Below, piece by piece: positions 11,733-24,300 of a stretch of 64,000 bases of DNA. The notes below the pieces were generated by a model. It saw only the letters and a list, made by a program, of their open reading frames with translations, made no database searches and was not told where the DNA came from. Position 1 is the first letter of the stretch. Each line of letters opens with the position of its first letter. The position numbers and the translations under genes were made by a program. This DNA is from Clavelina lepadiformis (lineage: Eukaryota; Chordata; Ascidiacea; Aplousobranchia; Clavelinidae), in assembly GCF_947623445.1 (NCBI RefSeq), contig NC_135246.1:11019856-11083855 (forward strand), given 5' to 3'.

Positions 11733-12398
11733 ACCTATTTTTGCCCCGTACTAATACAGGAAAAGGAAAATAGAGCCTAATGTTTAGAGTTGCCAATTTT
11801 GAAAATGAATTATCAAATAAGTTGAAAAAAATAAATCAAACAAATGCTTCTCTAAGCATTTGAGCTCTGAATTGCTGCAGGGAAGTGCTGCTGAAGTGAA
11901 TGTTCTTTTAACATTTGTTTTATGTATTTATATTATTCCATTCATTTTTTGCACATAGGATAACCTTTTTTTGGTCGATTTGTCATAGAATTTGGGGTGG
12001 CAGACTTCAATGGCCACAAGGTCTTTCGCTACCCCATGCCAAGCAACTGTTAATTTGTGTGATTTCTTTTTATTTGAATAGTGAAAATAAAATTTTCTTT
12101 TTCTGTTTGTTAATCGTAAATTGGCATGAAGATACAAAGTTTGGCGTGCATGTTCATGAACCTCGCACACGCAGATGCTACACTTTCCACTATGGCTCCT
12201 CAGAAACATTCACCACTAGACGTTTGATTTTGTGATAGTTTAGTAGTTTGTGACCATGAACGGCCTTGCCAAACATTTCATTTTTCCAAGGTTAAGGGTG
12301 TCGATATCATATTGTGTGTTTGTTAGAATTGTAATGCATATCGATACAACCGCCACAACACAACTGGCTATTAATTAGTGGATGTAAGGCTGCTGCAG

Positions 12399-15300
12399 AT
12401 GGACATATCAAAGAAAAAGGGTGGGTTAATATTTTCATTACTTTACATCTGTTACACTACTGTGTACCCTGGCAACTGTGCATCTGCTAATGAATGTAGA
12501 CCTGACCTACAGAATTTAATTTGAGTTGTATTGAGTTGTAACGTTTTGCAAGCATTAAATTTTCTATTTGTTTACTTTATTTTTGGAATTCTACACTCAT
12601 GTAACATTATTTGTAATGTCGTTTTAAGAATCACTATGCACCAGCAAATTTTCTTATTTGGTTTATTTGTTTGATCTGTATAGACTCTAGTGTCTTGGAG
12701 ACTGTTTTCTATTTTATAAAAGTTCAATTGCAGTTCAAAATTTGATAACTGTGCAATTATGTAAGTTGATATAATTTGCCAATTGAATTAATAGTATGAT
12801 AATTGATAAATTGAATTGACAGTGTATCTGATAAGGATTCAATACTTCCGTTATGTATGCAATACCACTATAATTGGACTTCCATTAATACAGCTGTTGT
12901 GTCCTTTGACTATGATGCTGAAGCAAAGGATGAATTGACCCTTCGAGTTGGTGATGTTTTGGCAAATCTTAGACTTGTTGAAGAAGGCTGGTGTGAGGGA
13001 TCGCTAAATGGAAAAACTGGAGTTTTTCCTGATAATTTTGTTAAGGTGCTTCCCTAGCTTATGGTTTTGCTATTGACTTTCAGACATTAATAAATGCTTT
13101 ATGTCACTGGGTGTTGTTTAAGTAATAATGAAAATGAAACCAAAATTTGTAAATTACCATGACTTCCTTTTGGTGATACTGTGTGTAGAAATTTTTTGTA
13201 CAATAACACTGGTCAACAAAATTTTTGTTGCATTGCTACCAACACTTGTTCTTACCTAATTTGGGGGCGCTGAATCCGAATCTGACCTTAGTTTTTTTCT
13301 GCAAGGTCTAGATTTTTTGAAAATTGAGATTTTTTATTTACTCAATTCAAATTTTCTGAAAATTACATGATTTGTCAAATGACGTTCTTGCTTATAGTCG
13401 AATAACCAACCTCAAAACAAAAATAGGTAAAATAGGTAATAGAAATTACTGTGTTACCACTTTGTATTTACAGACAATTAGGCACCAAATGTTTGAAAAA
13501 ATGTAACAAAGAACACTTTTGCTGGTAAAATACATGTAATAAGCGATTTTTTTTTGCAAAATGACATTGAAAAGAATGATGGCAATCCAATAACTTCTGC
13601 GTTTGTACGTTTTTTGAGTTTGCTGCTTTAATTTTATCATTTGATAAAGCAGGGAAAGTGTAAAGAAGATGATGAAAGGAACGGACTCGTTGTCAGGATT
13701 TAGAACTCTAACAAACTGTGTTATGAGACCTAGTTTGATGTGCAGGGGCGGAAAAACAATTTTATCTCTGCTTACGATTGGGTTGTGTCTTACATTTGGC
13801 ATGCCAACTTGAAATGTTTCACGTAAGGGCCGCTCCTTCTGTGTCCAATGTTTTTCACGTGCTCTGCTGTCCCACATGCATAGATAACATAGAAATTTAG
13901 TGTATCCTTTTTGCTGACCTAGCAGAAAACTAACCATTTTGAGGTTAACACAAATGATCCAGTTGTGCTCATGTTATCTGAGCAAATCCATAACAATTCT
14001 GATGTCATCATGCCGTTTCTTTAAGACAGTGGAGTGACCAACTGGAACAGCTTCATAAACATTTCCATTGTGTAAAAGGACACACTTGATGCTGCGCTTG
14101 GAACTGTCCAAAAACAATCGCCATTGTTCTGGATCATACGAGGAGATACCCAGTTGTTCGAGAAGACCAGGTATATCGTTGCAATATACCAGCATATTTT
14201 CCTCTGAAAAATAGGGAAGAAAGAGTTCTTCTCTTTTTCGAAAAAAGGAAACCTTTACAGATTAATCTAGAACCTGCTTTTCCTTGAGTCTGGAGGCTAA
14301 GAGCTGAGCTTCTTGCTTGGACAAATCTAAATCACGTACTAAGTCATTCAGTTCTGATTGATTAAACTGCTGAACAGCTACTCTGGTTTGACCAGAAGAG
14401 TGTTTAGATTCTGTATCTGTTCTTTTATACTCCATTTCCATAACCTGTTCCCTTTCCGATTCAGTTTCCTCATCTTCAGAAAATGTAAAACCACTAAAGA
14501 CTGGAGGAGGGAATCTATCAGAGTGCGGAACAGGTCGTAAGTTATAGCTGATGGTATGCCTGGATAAGAAAGCATTTGTCGGCTCTTCCTGCCAACACCT
14601 TTTATATTTACCATGCAAAAGTAGCAGTCAGTCATGTGATCTTGGGGTTCACGCCACACCATTGGAATGCAAAAAGGCAGACTCTTCCGCTTTCCTTTTG
14701 TTCAGTCTCTGAGCATTTGTTCGCAGTTATGGCATTTCTTATCTTGATCGCCAAGATGGATGCCAAAGTAAGCTCAGTAGGCAGGCTTCACGAGCGATGT
14801 TATATTTCATCTTTGACGAAAAAAGCGTGTACAGAATACTGATATAACAAAATGAATCAGGTTTATTTTTGCATTTACGAGTGTAAAATAGAGCTTATAA
14901 CCTATCCTACAGCATCTGTCCGCAATACCTCACTATAATCAAACTGCTTAGCTTCTTCAAACGCCCTTAAACAGCAGTAGGCTACAACTTAAAAGAGCTG
15001 AAAGCTTCTATCTGAAACACTGGTATTGTACCATACAGACAGCGCACACTAAATATGAGCCAGAAACGAAAAAATTTGAATTTTCGATTGCATGAAAACT
15101 AGAGCATGCATAAAAAAACTGATTGCAGATTTGAAATCAGCATCCCAAGATTGTGTAGAATCAGTTAAAAAATCTCATGCAACAAAAAATAAAAAAAAAT
15201 TTGTTGACCAGTGTAATCTTTGACAGATTAGATTTCACTTGTTTAGAAGACTATAGTGCCAATCTTCTTCATATAATTTATTTTTGATCATAGTTAATTG

Positions 15301-18300
15301 ATGATACTTCAGCCGCTGCAAAACCAACTCAAAGTAAGAGAAAGAAAGGTTAGTTTTTATAAGCTTATGATATTAAACTTTGCACTATGCTCTGGTAGGC
15401 AAAATCAACTATTTTTTGTTAAATTTGCTAAGTATATATAACTTTAAAAAGAAATGCATACATAAAGTTTTGACAAGTTTCTTTTTGTAGTTAGTTGTTT
15501 CAAGGAAAAGATTTTGAATTTTTCGATATCAATATTTTTTTTCTTTGCTCTATTGTAAATTCTCAACTTCCAGTTTAGTGTAAGTTGCACCCTATTTTGC
15601 TATGTGTAAGCAAACTATGCTTGCGACACTTGCATAGACATAGATGCATTAATTCACGACAGCAATTCTACTCCTCAATTAAAGGGTTGATTGGTAAACC
15701 AAAAACTTGCTTTAATGTATACCTGGCCAAACTCATGAAAGTCGTAATAATTAAAGGCATTTTCAAACAAACCCATAAAATAAAAGCATTGTGAATTAGC
15801 AAATAGGAGTTTGTTCAATAATAAGTCAAAGGAGATGTGTTAATTGTTCATGTAATACCAGTTATTGATAACATTTCCGTTTAATATAATTGATTTATTA
15901 GAAACATCATTCAGTTTGATGAGAATAATTAACGTATTTGGAGCTGTTTTATCTGTTTTTGTGAGATTTGTATGTGCTCGTTGCTATGGCCTAAATATGC
16001 GATTACCGGTAAGTCACATTCCAAGCTGATGCTGAAATTTTGTCTAAGTATGCGTCTTTGCACTAGATCTGTGGAGAACATGGTTTGGCAAGTTGTATAT
16101 ATTTATATCATATCTTTGATTTCTTAAATGGAAAAGTATGGTTAGCTCAGAATAGGGTGTCATGAAATCCTGCTATCATTCTCTGGATCCACCACTAATG
16201 ACAACTGAAATATCCATTGCTATCCTTAATAGCACAAAATTTTTAAACTCTTTACTTGTCCTGGCAATTGCCACAAATATCGATGGATATTTACGATATT
16301 TAAACTTATAGGTGAATGTATAAATGCCAAATTAGGCACGCAGTAGTAGTCATTCTAGCTGGCTGTGGGCCATTAGCCTATCACAATCTTAGCTTTTGAC
16401 AAAACAACAGTTATAAATGTAATATCATCGTTGGAGGTCAGAGGTGGCAACGATTAGGACTTTGCAATATGAAATAAACATGCTTGATTTCTGGTGTTGC
16501 ATCAAGTATGGTACTGAACTACCAGTAGTAGTGAGTGATATGATAGGTAACCTATTTTGGATGGAATACGACCACGCAGGAAGGCTATTAGTTGCAGTTG
16601 GTGCTTATTTACAGCATTGAAATGTCACAGGTGACAGTACACATACTAGTGAAGTATTAGTACCCATCAGCAAAAAATAGTTTCGTACTGGCCACTAGGC
16701 TACTAGTCTAATGATAGCAACAACATCTAAGGCTGAAATGAATGAGTTGTAGCTTTTTATCCGCCTTCACCGGTATATATCACTATAAGTTAGCTGAAAC
16801 CAAGCTATACTACTGATACCTTTTTTGTCTTTTACATAGAACATCCTATTGGTACTTTACATTTATACACATTATACACATCGATTTTTCATTTTGGAAT
16901 TTTTTGCAAACACATTTTGGCAATAATTGCTCAATCACAAGTTCACAACATACTATTAAAAAATTCTTTCTTTGGTATATACTGTCTGGTATACTTACTG
17001 ACAACTCTTCTTTGGTTGTAAAGTAAGCTTGTGTTTGCACTTGTCTCTTACTTTGTTGGTGGTGTGTAGATGGCTCGGGTTCCAAATAGCGACTGTCAGA
17101 ACAGCGACTATCAATAAAGCGACCACACGACAGCGATTCATTTAAAACAGCGACTGTCAATAGAGCGACTACACGACAGCGATTCATTTAAAACAGTGAC
17201 TGCCACAACAGCGACCTCACTTCTTTTATTAAATCCAAGGCTTACGCGCACACGCACTTCCACCCCCCACACCTCTCTACACACGTATGCACGCAGAAAC
17301 AGGCAAATACTGCGTAGTGAAAGATTGAAACCAAAAGGGACTTTAAAACAACATTTTATTTGGACTATCCATAGTCACATGATAAACAACAAAAAAATTT
17401 GGAAAAATGGAAAGCCTAGTTAAGTCGCTATCATAACAGTCGCTGTTTTAATGCGGTCGGCATTAAACAATCGCTGTTTGGAATGTCGCTCACTTGATTA
17501 CGTCGCTATTATGAAGTCGCCATTATGACAGTCGCTGTTTTGACAGTCGCTATCCTGCCTGGATGCCTGTGTAGATATATATATCATCCATAAAGTAACT
17601 TTGGTATGGTAAGGCAATACAGACTTCACAAAAAATTTTCACATATAACCTGTACCTGTACATATGCTGAAGGGCCTGTAGTACCATTTTGAGCAGTTTT
17701 AAAACGGCAACACGGCGATTGTGACGAAGGTCGCATGCAAGACGTCACTATAGAAAAAGTATCAATGGTTCCGGTCCAGTGCGCACGTGACCTTAAATTG
17801 TGAAGGTTTGCTGTTGTTATGGCTTGTGCGGAGTGTAGATTCAGGCTAAAGTTGACGTTTTGTGTTGGTTCAAAGTTAAGGCTTTTTGGCTGATTTTTTG
17901 GAAAAATACAAGGAAAAAAGTTGTTAAAAAGTTGAAGCATTTGGTGTGAGAATTCCAGATACGAGAATTTTCTCAAAATACTGCATTAAGTCCTTTTGTC
18001 CTACATCTCGGCGGATACAAAAACTCAGCGAGGTGACCGGGCTTGTTTAGAAGCAAATTCAAATTGAAAAATGGTACTTTGCATTGTTTTAGGTAGGGCT
18101 TTGGATGGGCCTACAGCCCCTTAACACATTCATTGTTATGTCAAGTGTTGATAACCAGGTTTGCTTGCATGAGATTAATGCAGCAGTAAGTTTAACCTAC
18201 GATGGTTTGATTAAAATCAAATCAAGAATTTGTAAAGACTACGGTAATACCATTAATTCAGTGAATAGTCTATAAAAGGCAGAAATGAGACAAAAAGTAA

Positions 18301-21300
18301 GCGGACTGTGATTTTAGATAGCTGTTATTATACTAAGCAATCTTAAACACTTATGGCTTAACTTAGTAATATATATATATACAGTAAATATGCTTTATGT
18401 TTTTTACTTTTGAGTGCCAACCTTATGAGTATCGTATGTTGCTGTTCTATATAAAGAGAAGAATTTCGTAATTGTATAGAAATAGTAAACTTCTGAAAGA
18501 TTTTAGTATATTTATAAACACAGTATATGTATATAAAAAATACAAAGTGTAAATCAAAAGTAATGTAATGTACTGTAGGTATATACCGTACCCTAGAAAG
18601 GTGTATTGTAATTTCCCTTATGAGCTAAAAATATATGGTTATACTATTAATCTAGTATGTAATTGTTATTTTTGTATGAATTGCTTGGGTAATGTTCTTC
18701 TTCACGATCGTTACAGAAACTTCTGGGGTTATGAAATGTGATGAATATCTTAGATGTTTTCTTTAATGAATTGTAGATATATTACGTCAAATGAGAGCAA
18801 GCTTTCCCTATGAACGACAAAATGACGATGAATTGGACCTGGCAGTTGGAGATATCATTGACGTCTTGCATGATGTAAGTTTTGGTAACTTAAGTGTTGG
18901 CATGGGCTGCGCTTCTTTGTTTTTACAAAGTTTTTAATAGTTCAAGTAAGATGGCAGTTGTTCGTTTGACATGGTATGAAACCTTCAATCCGTAGCAAGT
19001 ACCGACCAACACGTGTTGTGCTTGGTTTTTACATTTGTCTGCTTCAATAGCCACCAATAAAAGACCTTGCGATTTGGCCACCTCTGATATACACATTCAT
19101 TAAAAATCAAGTTTTTAAGTCATTGTGTTTTTTTTAATGTCCAAATGGAACAACATATTGATAACATGCTGGTATTGTCATTTAATTTAGTAGTATAAAG
19201 GGAAAAGGATTCAGGATTTATCAATATTGGAATGTTTGATACCCAAGAACCGTTAGTTTAATTTTGAAAACAGTTTTTCTCGGCACGTTCCGGCATATTG
19301 TTTGTACTATTTGTGAATACTGATCATACTGTTATGTACATTATGTGATATTAGTTTTTTTTTTAAATATCCATTGATTTTAAAACTAAATGATTGCAAG
19401 TTACAGGTGTGATGGTGTTTCAATGTTATACAAGATGTTTTGTAACCAATTTTTCTAATGTGCACTTGTGTTCACTTTGGAGTTACTTATTTGGTTTATG
19501 TACATATTTGTTTATTGGCATTACTTGCTTAATGACATGCTAATAATTGATTTTTGCTCTAGTAATGACACTCACTGTTGCTGTTCTACTAAAGAGCAAC
19601 TTGCATCAAAGCGCCTTCAAATTGTTTTTTATTCCAATAGGAAGAGAAGGGCTGGGCAACGGGCTCTCTTAAAGGACGCGAGGGTGTGTTTCCTACTAAC
19701 TTTGCTGAACTTTATACCGGTGACACTTCTTCTGCCATGAATCATGACACCGCTGATGACCCTGACAGAAATGAGGAGCCTGTCAAGGAAACTGGTTCTA
19801 AAAAAGTAAATGGCTGATGTACTTAAATAGAAAATAATAACAAAATCTTATGCTTGTAGCTAGGTTATCTACCAAGTTGCAACCAGTAGTTATTGTAGTA
19901 GAATATTCTTTGCATTATTTCCTAATATTTCAAATTCAACCATGCAGCAAATGACAAGTTATTTTTATATTTATATATATAATAGATATGTATACACATA
20001 ACTAAAAGTAGAGATGGCTTGGATATTGTCTTATAAAAATTGTTTAAAGATTGTAGAAAGTTTATAATTTTTTCTTGGTTATTTCTACCAATTGTAGTCA
20101 AGTATTGGATATGTTATACTGTAATTCCAGAACTGTGGGTGGCATTATGTTGTAGCAACTGGGTTATTGTAACATGTAGTCTATATATAGCTTAGCCTAA
20201 TCTTACTAGGCAATAGTATAACCAAGTGATGACATAGGTTATATGCAATTATATATTGGCCTATGTAATTACTAATGGCATAGGTATGGTAACATGAAAC
20301 ATTGGTAGGTATATGTAATATGCATTTACGTTGTATATTTTAATTTGTATTAATTATGTGTTTCTTAAAAATCTTACATACTAGCTCAATAAAGCATAAT
20401 CAATTCTAACAAGGCAGTTTTATTACTGATGACATTGTTAGTAAGTTGCAAGTAATTTAACATTGTTAATTTAATTTTTAATGGTGTGACTCTTCATCAA
20501 ATTTTAGTTGATAAAGCAACTGTTTATGTGTAGGCTTTCTGTTGTATCTTGAAAAGGAATGTTTTGTAGTGGTAAATTAAGCTGAAATTATAATTAGGTA
20601 ACGGTTGGCTGTTTTCATATGGTTAGTTTCTGATAACAGATTTTCCAACAATTACTTTTTGAAGGCAATCAGTTAATTATTGTTTAGTCCAGGTCTTCAA
20701 ACTAAACTCATTTGTTTATTTAATCAAATGATTTAGGAAAAACAATCGAGGATGTGATGAAACGTGATAAATGAAATAGCATACGTGCTTTTAGTAACTT
20801 ACTTAGGATACCATCTGTAATTCTTAAAAATGACCTCCATTAAAAAGTGACGGCCTCCATTAATAAAACACTGGGCTCAAATATTTTTTTATTTTTTACA
20901 TAGGTAAAAGGTGTTGGTTTCGGCAATATTTTCACTGAAGGCCCAATAAAACTAAAACCATCATCATTTAACGAGCCTGATGATTCAAAAATGGACAAGA
21001 ACCAACCTACAAAACCTCACGTATGTTCCCATAGTATGTGCTTTAGTTTTGTGTCGTTTGTGCCCCTGTATTTGTAGCTGTCCTGAAATGTATATGTGTA
21101 TTAGCAGTAAATGTAGCAGAGATTCCATTCTGGTAAATATTAGTTTTAATCATATTGGTAGGACCATGAGAGAGATTCATTTTAATGTGTGAAGCGTTAA
21201 TTTTCAAACAAGGAAATCATCATACAAAGCAACTGAATGAATGATATACTGTTTATACCGGTACCATGAAATAATATGGCACTGTACAATATAAACTGGA

Positions 21301-24300
21301 AGCTCATAAACTTGAGCTTGAATGGACCTTAGTTAAATACTTTGACTTGTTCAAAGTTTGAGTCATCCAGCTAGTTGATATGATTACTTTTAATATATAG
21401 GCTTATAGTCAGGACCATTTAGTTCTAAAGGTATCTAACTTACGAGTTTCAAGATTTCGTGCATATGAGTTTGCACGGTATAGGCATACACTTTATAAAT
21501 GATAAAGCTTTGCCATAACAAAGCTGCATTTGCCATTTTGTTGGTGTTTCTAAAGCGCCTTAGAGTTGTTTTTTATCGGAAAAAGGGTACTATATAAATG
21601 TTGATATTATTGCTCTGTATGTGTGTTGTTGAGGTGAGGTTCATGAGGTTCTTTAAAAATTAATTCTGTGTAAACCAGCAATTTTGTGCAGATGGTTTAT
21701 ATACCTTCCAACACCAGCCTAATTTTTGTCCAGTGCAGTAATATCAGTCATTTGAGTGTTGCTCAACTATAATTAATGCAACAATATTCAGCGCAAGCAT
21801 TTGAATAACTATGTCTTTGTCTAAAACTCAATTGATGATTTCCTTTGGCCATTAGCATTGTCTATTGATTGTAACATCCATTTAATGTTTATTTTCCAAA
21901 TGCCTGTTATACATGTGTGAAGCTAAATTGAGTTTTTAAGCTGGTTCCATTAGTCTGTTTGGATATTAGTGATTAATTGAAGTTCTTATTTGTTCATTTC
22001 GTAGAATATGCCATTATACATATTATTATTGATTTCTGCCTATGATAAGAAAACAGTGGTTGCTTGGAGTTGGGATCTAGACAGTATCATATGTATGTAA
22101 TTGATTAGGAATTTCCCAATCAATAAGGAACTTAAGATAAATAAGCAAACATCATTGTAACTATTGTAAATATTTATATCCACACAGGACCTCTCAAAAT
22201 TCTAGTACTAACATGTGCTTAGAATTAAATTAGGATTTAGGTTCATATTTTTGTTTAGTAAGGTTTACAGGTTGATTTATTTAAATGGTTGGGTTTGACA
22301 GGGGTTACTTGGATAGCCAGAATGCTGTAGTTACTTGTTGCCTTATAATATGCATGGCCCAAAAGCTTAAAGACACCGGCTAGGGCTAGCACCCTTATTA
22401 GAAAGTAGTTGTGTTAGAGTTTCCAATTAACTGTTACTGGAAAATGTCATAAAAAGAACAGTAACCTTTGACCAGTGAGTTTTTCAACCAGTGAGCCCAA
22501 TGCTAGTTTGTGAAATTGTTTTTTATGGGCAATAAAGAAGGCTGAAATATTATAACACAAAAGCAAATATTTTAAAGTTCTTTTAAGGTTAAATAGTGGA
22601 TACCTTACCTTTGTGACAGATTTTGGTGAAATTCAGTTCAAATACAAAAAGGTTGCAATTCCATTTGGAACCCATTGTTTCTCCTCTAGATTCCTCTTCA
22701 TGAAACAAGCCAAAAGGCATACACATTTTACATACTCGTTTCATTAGTCCAGAAGTTCGTAACTTGCCGCCTTTGGCACCATATTGAGTTCACCTTATAA
22801 AGCGGTTCACGATAAAACTAATTTTGTCATGTTTATTGCAGCACCCGTTCTGACCTCAGATGGGTTGTTAAATACCATTTTGTGACTCATGAAAAGCTTG
22901 TTCAAACTATTATACTAGTGTAGCCAAAATTTCAAAGCTAAATTAAAGCCTGTTTGTTTTTATAAAACAGAGCATGCTAAGTGTGTAGAACTTCACTATA
23001 CTGGGACATATCGTAAGGAGATAAGACATAGCTGAACCCGATGTCTTGCTCTTTGCAATTGAACAATTCTTCTGTTGTTACATCACAATTTTAACAAACG
23101 CTTGAAAGGTTTTGCCATGACATGTGACAATGTAGTGATTATTGGCGGAATGTATTATAAGCGGGCTTGATTTTTTAAACTTCCAGTGGACTTTTCAGCA
23201 CTTCCTAGTTTACCATGCCGCAGCTTCTTGTTTCTTTTTCTCACAACTGTTAATTTTTTCACTAGTTATCATTTTGTCGTGTTATGTATTATTCTTAATA
23301 GATCTTTAAAAAGCAACACTGTTGCAGATAGGCCATGACATTGCATCTTTCAGGGATAAGCAATTAGACGTACCATACAGCATCTGTATGTGCAAACATC
23401 CAACCTTTTATCAAAGTATGGTTTTGTGGTTGGTCCTAAAGTTTCAAGTTTATAACACTGCGGAGTGGTTTAGGTCATTGGGGACACTGGGACTTTCTGT
23501 TTCACTTTGCACATGGTATTTAATGATGTATAGTGGTGTACCAGTACATAAAACTCTTTTGCAGCTAACCACATATCCTGTACTAACATAACATGTGTGC
23601 TGACTATCATTTTCATGTCCCATTAATGCCAAATGAAGCACTGAAAATCTATGATGTAAAACATTGTTATGCTGTCTCCATGAAACTGATAATGTTTAAG
23701 TATGTACTTTGAAAACACTTGAGACTAATTTTCGGAATAAATCAATTACTTAAAATGAAGCATCCTTACTTTACTTGACTTGTTGGCTTTGTCACCTTAT
23801 AAGTTTAGATTTGATAATCTGTTTACTTGTGCATTTATATACTCCGGGTTACATGTATAAAACATGAAAAATTTATTGTGACTGCTCTACGTAAGAAACA
23901 AAATTATGATCTTCAATGTATCACATTTTTTTTTTTTTTTAATTGAAATTGCTCATTAATAGATGGTGCTGTCTCTGCAAAAGGCCGTGAATTGTAGTAA
24001 TTGGTTGCAAAATTCACAGAAAGTTCAAATTCCACAAAATTTAGAATCTTGATACAATATCAAGTAGTCATCACTACTTGCGTTTTCAGGCGGGTGCTAA
24101 AGAGAAGATCGAGAAACCACCTCCACCACCGGCTTCACAGAAAAAGCCAAAACTTGTAATTGAACGTTGCCGTGCCACATTTGACTATGAAGCCCAAACC
24201 GAAGATGAACTTTCACTGGTCAAAGGCGACATCATAGTTGTGACTAACAAGAGCTGTGAAGATGCTGGCTGGTGGGAGGGGGAGGTAGTTGATGACAATG

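Larger units (their letters stand above)
9971..12398. other. Intergenic region with nested MITEs
   Basis: Between the gypsy element and the SH3 adaptor gene. It holds a hAT-like element (11042-11628) inserted in a small palindromic repeat (11027-11732). The remaining AT-rich text has no exon I can support. The adaptor promoter should lie just left of 12399, but no clear core element was seen. Confidence 0.4.
13207..15213 (-). mobile_element. 2-kb DNA transposon encoding an unassigned protein family
   Basis: Inverted ends CACTGGTCAACAAAATTTTT (13207) and the complement of AAATTTGTTGACCAGTG (ending 15213), with an inner inverted GTTGCAT, and TAA on both flanks (13204-13206, 15214-15216), a possible 3-bp duplication. 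On the minus strand the interior encodes parts of one protein: VWREPQDHMTDCYFCMVN (near 14650), then VPHSDRFPPPVF, then YDPEQWRLFLDSSKRSIKCV with LLHNGNVYEAVPVGHS (near 14100), then LLGQQKGYTKFLCYLCMWDS and PPLHIKLGLITQFVRVLN (near 13800). The pieces sit in different frames with stops between, so this copy is broken. I recall similar multicopy proteins in several invertebrate genomes but no superfamily name. It lies inside intron 2 of the SH3 adaptor, on the opposite strand. Confidence 0.75.

Noticed and set aside
11915..12235. Overlapping frames of about 100 codons on both strands before the adaptor gene
   Set aside because: No recognisable domain, no splice context, and both strands are equally open.
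17626..17976. A 116-codon minus-strand frame in adaptor intron 3
   Set aside because: No homology seen; composition is ordinary intron-like.
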